A DNA stretch of 16,000 nucleotides from an uncultured Lachnospiraceae bacterium (GTDB taxonomy: Bacteria > Bacillota > Clostridia > Lachnospirales > Lachnospiraceae): contig CAJTRK010000049.1 in assembly GCA_910578475.1 (NCBI GenBank), positions 1 through 16,000 on the forward strand, given 5' to 3'. The notes under the pieces were generated by a model. It made no database searches, had not been told where the DNA came from, and saw nothing but the letters and a program-made list of their open reading frames with translations. The position numbers and the translations under genes are program-made. This document shows positions 13,926-16,000 of this stretch, one piece after another. Position 1 is the stretch's first letter. Each line of letters opens with the position of its first letter.

Positions 13926-15665
13926 ATGAAAAGTATCAATATACATGAGATTATCATTAACAGGAACAATCTGCATATTATTTCCGCAGACGCCGCTTTT
14001 TACGCTTTTATGGGTGAACGGCTGTACGTTCCCTTCGAGAAATTTATATCGGAGGAAGACAAAAAAACTTTTTATCAGAAATTCCGCGAATGTACAGGCG
14101 AACGATTTATGATGCGCCTGATTGGTGAAAACGGAAAACGCGGCTGCTATTTCTCCCGCATTAAAAACGGGCCATCCAAAGACAGCGTCGAGGTCCTTCT
14201 TCTTTATGCCGAAGAACTTGTTGAAATACGAAATCAGTTAAAGAAAACCATCTCCATAAGAAATGCAATGCTGGAAATGTATGGAGACACCTATTTTGAA
14301 TATGAACCGGAAAACGACTCCCTCTGCATCTATACGCTGGAAAAAGAAGAGCAGAATATGGGATGTTTCCCGCTCGAAGCATTCGAGCAGCGTCTTATGG
14401 CCCATGCTGATGAAACACAGCAAAAGGATGTACACGAACTGATTGCAAATATCAGGACCGGAACGCGCAGATTTGAAATGCGCGTAAACAAAAATCTGCT
14501 CAACGGGGACGATGAAAACTGTCTCATGACGATAAACGCAATGTCTCTTTACGAAAAAGGAACGTTTTCCATCGTCGTGGGCTGCATTCATACAGGCCAT
14601 GAAGCAGAGCCGGGAATTCAGCGAAAAAACGAGGTCGATTCGCTGACCGGACTGCTCACAAAAGCGGATATCACGAGAATTGCCATCGACCTCATAAACG
14701 TCAGAAAAGTCAGAGGCATTACGCTGGCAATTGTCGATATAGATTACTTTAAAAAAGTAAACGATACCTACGGCCACATGTGTGGTGATGAAGTTCTTTT
14801 GAAAGTCGCCGGCATCATGGAAAAAGAAGTAGGGGCCGGCGGAATCATCGGCCGTATCGGCGGAGATGAATTTCTGATTATATTTTATCATGCGGAAGAC
14901 ATGGAACCTATGCGGGAACGGCTGAAATGTATTAAAAACAACGTGAAAGCTTCCTTCCCTCCGAATGCAGGAGACCGTCCGGCAATCACGCTTTCCATGG
15001 GCTGCGCCGCTTACCCGAAAGACGCCGACAATTACGAAAACCTGTTCTTTCTCGCTGATTTCGCCCTGTACCGCGCGAAAGAAAAAGGCCGCGACAGATA
15101 TATTATTTTTGATAAGGAAAAACACGGAGACCCGGAAGTAATCCGGAACATGACCAAAACCGGCAATCGGATTGACAGCCGTGGAAACATGTCGATGGGC
15201 GATATTCTCTGTGTCATGATGGATAAAGTATACCGCGGGGAGGACTATGCCCTCGAAAAACTTCTGGATGACTTTGTCATTCATTTCGGGATTCAGCGGG
15301 TTATGATACATGCGGGAACGCCTTATCATATCGTATATGTTGCCGGGGAACAGCGTCCTTCCGCCGAACTGACTGCCCGAACAGAACATTATATGAATAT
15401 GGACGATTATCAGCAGCAATTTGACAACACCGGCCTGCTGTTTCTGAACAACGTGAAGTTCCTGGAAGACCGGCTGCCTGAAATATATGAATTATTCGAA
15501 GCGCTGAGCATTTATTCGCTGATTCAGATACGATTCCGGGATAAAAACGGAACGCCTGCGGTTTTAAGCCTCGAATCAGTCAAAAAAACAACGACATGGA
15601 ATCAGTCAAATCTTCATTACTACCGTTTGTTTGCGAAAATGCTTTCTGCATATGAGCTTTTATAA
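13926..15665 (+). CDS. GGDEF diguanylate cyclase with N-terminal PAS-like and C-terminal GAF-like regions
   Basis: This 579-residue cytosolic protein probably makes cyclic di-GMP. The N-terminal half (about 1-225) has no membrane span and looks like one or two PAS-type sensor domains. The GGDEF domain spans about 235-400, with DSLTGLLTK, metal-binding DIDYFKKVND (Asp271), GHMCGDEVL, the intact RIGGDEF signature (312-316), SMGCAAYP and YRAKEKGRDRY. The inhibitory I-site (RxxD four residues before GGDEF) is absent: AGGI occupies that position, so product feedback by that route is unlikely. Residues about 425-579 form an alpha/beta region suggestive of a GAF domain. AAAGGAG lies 12 bases before the ATG, a long spacing, and no in-frame alternative start exists. 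It is divergent from the binding protein-kinase pair, sharing a 212-base control region. Confidence 0.92.
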   Translation: MKSINIHEIIINRNNLHIISADAAFYAFMGERLYVPFEKFISEEDKKTFYQKFRECTGERFMMRLIGENGKRGCYFSRIKNGPSKDSVEVLLLYAEELVEIRNQLKKTISIRNAMLEMYGDTYFEYEPENDSLCIYTLEKEEQNMGCFPLEAFEQRLMAHADETQQKDVHELIANIRTGTRRFEMRVNKNLLNGDDENCLMTINAMSLYEKGTFSIVVGCIHTGHEAEPGIQRKNEVDSLTGLLTKADITRIAIDLINVRKVRGITLAIVDIDYFKKVNDTYGHMCGDEVLLKVAGIMEKEVGAGGIIGRIGGDEFLIIFYHAEDMEPMRERLKCIKNNVKASFPPNAGDRPAITLSMGCAAYPKDADNYENLFFLADFALYRAKEKGRDRYIIFDKEKHGDPEVIRNMTKTGNRIDSRGNMSMGDILCVMMDKVYRGEDYALEKLLDDFVIHFGIQRVMIHAGTPYHIVYVAGEQRPSAELTARTEHYMNMDDYQQQFDNTGLLFLNNVKFLEDRLPEIYELFEALSIYSLIQIRFRDKNGTPAVLSLESVKKTTTWNQSNLHYYRLFAKMLSAYELL

Positions 15666-15701
15666 ATTCGAAGTTCCTGTTGCCGCTTTTTGGCACAAAA
15701 G

Positions 15702-15737
15702 AGGCGCATGGTTTACAATTTACTGTTCCATGCGCCT
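15702..15737. terminator. Hairpin terminator between convergent genes
   Basis: A perfect 10 bp stem (AGGCGCATGG at 15702-15711, complement at 15728-15737) has a 16-base loop and can be extended by two weaker pairs. On the minus strand it is followed by TCTTTTG; on the plus strand only by TTTA. It lies 37 bases after the GGDEF stop and 37 before the stop of the minus-strand edge gene, so it probably serves both. Confidence 0.7.
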
Positions 15738-15773
15738 TTACACTGTTTCATTGATATGGGATTGGTTTTCTGA

Positions 15774-16000
15774 TTATGTTAATTGCATAAGTTCTTCTTC
15801 TATCTCCTTCGCATCGTCCATTGTCAAATCTGGATAGCAAACTGGAATTTCCTCAACTGTCAATTTCCCCATTTTTAACATATGTTTAGCATTTTGCATT
15901 AGTGTTTCCCTTTTAATATCTTTTGTATAAGTTTTCATAATCTGCTCGTCATCAAATAAACTCATCATAATCGTTACTACCTCCACTTCCTTGCTGCTTA
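15774..16000 (-). CDS. Partial CDS: C-terminal tail resembling Rpn/PD-(D/E)XK family proteins
   Basis: The frame is open from the window edge to a stop at 15774. About 75 residues are visible, including EVVTIMMSLFDDEQ, an alpha-helical stretch, MLKMGKLTVEEIP and a final acidic helix EEIEEELMQLT-like in character. The pattern of an FD(D/E)E motif, a charged helix and MLKxGKLTVEEI is common at the C terminus of Rpn-family recombination-promoting nucleases and related PD-(D/E)XK transposase-like proteins. A GTG at 15986 could start a 70-residue protein, but its ribosome binding site is too close (AAGGAA directly adjacent). I therefore prefer a gene continuing beyond the window. The catalytic domain is not visible, so the family call is tentative and a degenerate remnant is possible. 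Confidence 0.5.
   Translation of the reverse strand, partial: SSKEVEVVTIMMSLFDDEQIMKTYTKDIKRETLMQNAKHMLKMGKLTVEEIPVCYPDLTMDDAKEIEEELMQLT

Noticed and set aside
14238..15419. Long open frame (393 codons) on the minus strand across the GGDEF gene
   Set aside because: It is antisense to a clear GGDEF coding region, its product is His/Phe/Arg-rich without recognisable motifs, and it has no ribosome binding site I can see.

Overview
The window looks like chromosome of a Gram-positive anaerobe of the Firmicutes, most likely Lachnospiraceae or a close clostridial relative. This is inferred from AGGAGG-type ribosome binding sites, moderate GC, a CD1871A-type CXXC micro-protein, a GH3 glucosidase with inverted domain order, and the mix of PTS, sugar-binding lipoprotein, hybrid kinase and GGDEF genes. 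There are no rRNA or tRNA genes, no CRISPR array and no intact mobile element. No gene-free stretch exceeds about 215 bases.

Layout. (1) 142-927 (+): a cytosolic esterase, facing the rest and separated from it by a strong hairpin terminator (929-960). (2) 974-4809 (-): a tight run reading tlpA-like lipoprotein, 50-residue CXXC micro-protein (4095-4247), membrane polyferredoxin, carbon-nitrogen hydrolase, cutC, bcp. The first three form a membrane redox unit; bcp also has thiol chemistry. (3) 4831-4900: four tandem 17-18 bp repeats, each a small dyad, directly upstream of the tlpA-like gene. (4) 4902-9342 (-): a 928-residue GH3 beta-glucosidase followed 31 bases later by ptsI (PTS enzyme I). 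A terminator-like hairpin with a U8 tract sits immediately upstream of the GH3 ribosome binding site. (5) 9486-13713 (-): a sugar-binding lipoprotein gene followed 16 bases later by a hybrid sensor histidine kinase (Cache-like sensor, PAS, HisKA, HATPase, two receiver domains). (6) 13926-15665 (+): a divergent GGDEF diguanylate cyclase with a roughly 100-base structured leader. (7) The right edge carries the 3' end of a minus-strand gene resembling the tail of Rpn/PD-(D/E)XK family proteins.

How the genes may work together. The binding protein has no permease or ATPase next to it, and its gene is coupled to a membrane kinase. The simplest reading is that it acts as a ligand co-sensor, in the manner of LuxP with LuxQ. 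The divergent cyclase could link the same signal to c-di-GMP, and the downstream glucosidase and ptsI fit a carbohydrate theme. The tlpA/CXXC/polyferredoxin set could carry electrons across the membrane to reduce extracytoplasmic disulfides. Both system-level readings are inference from gene order and motifs. The most interesting candidates are the redox trio with its repeat array and the sensor module with its structured control regions.
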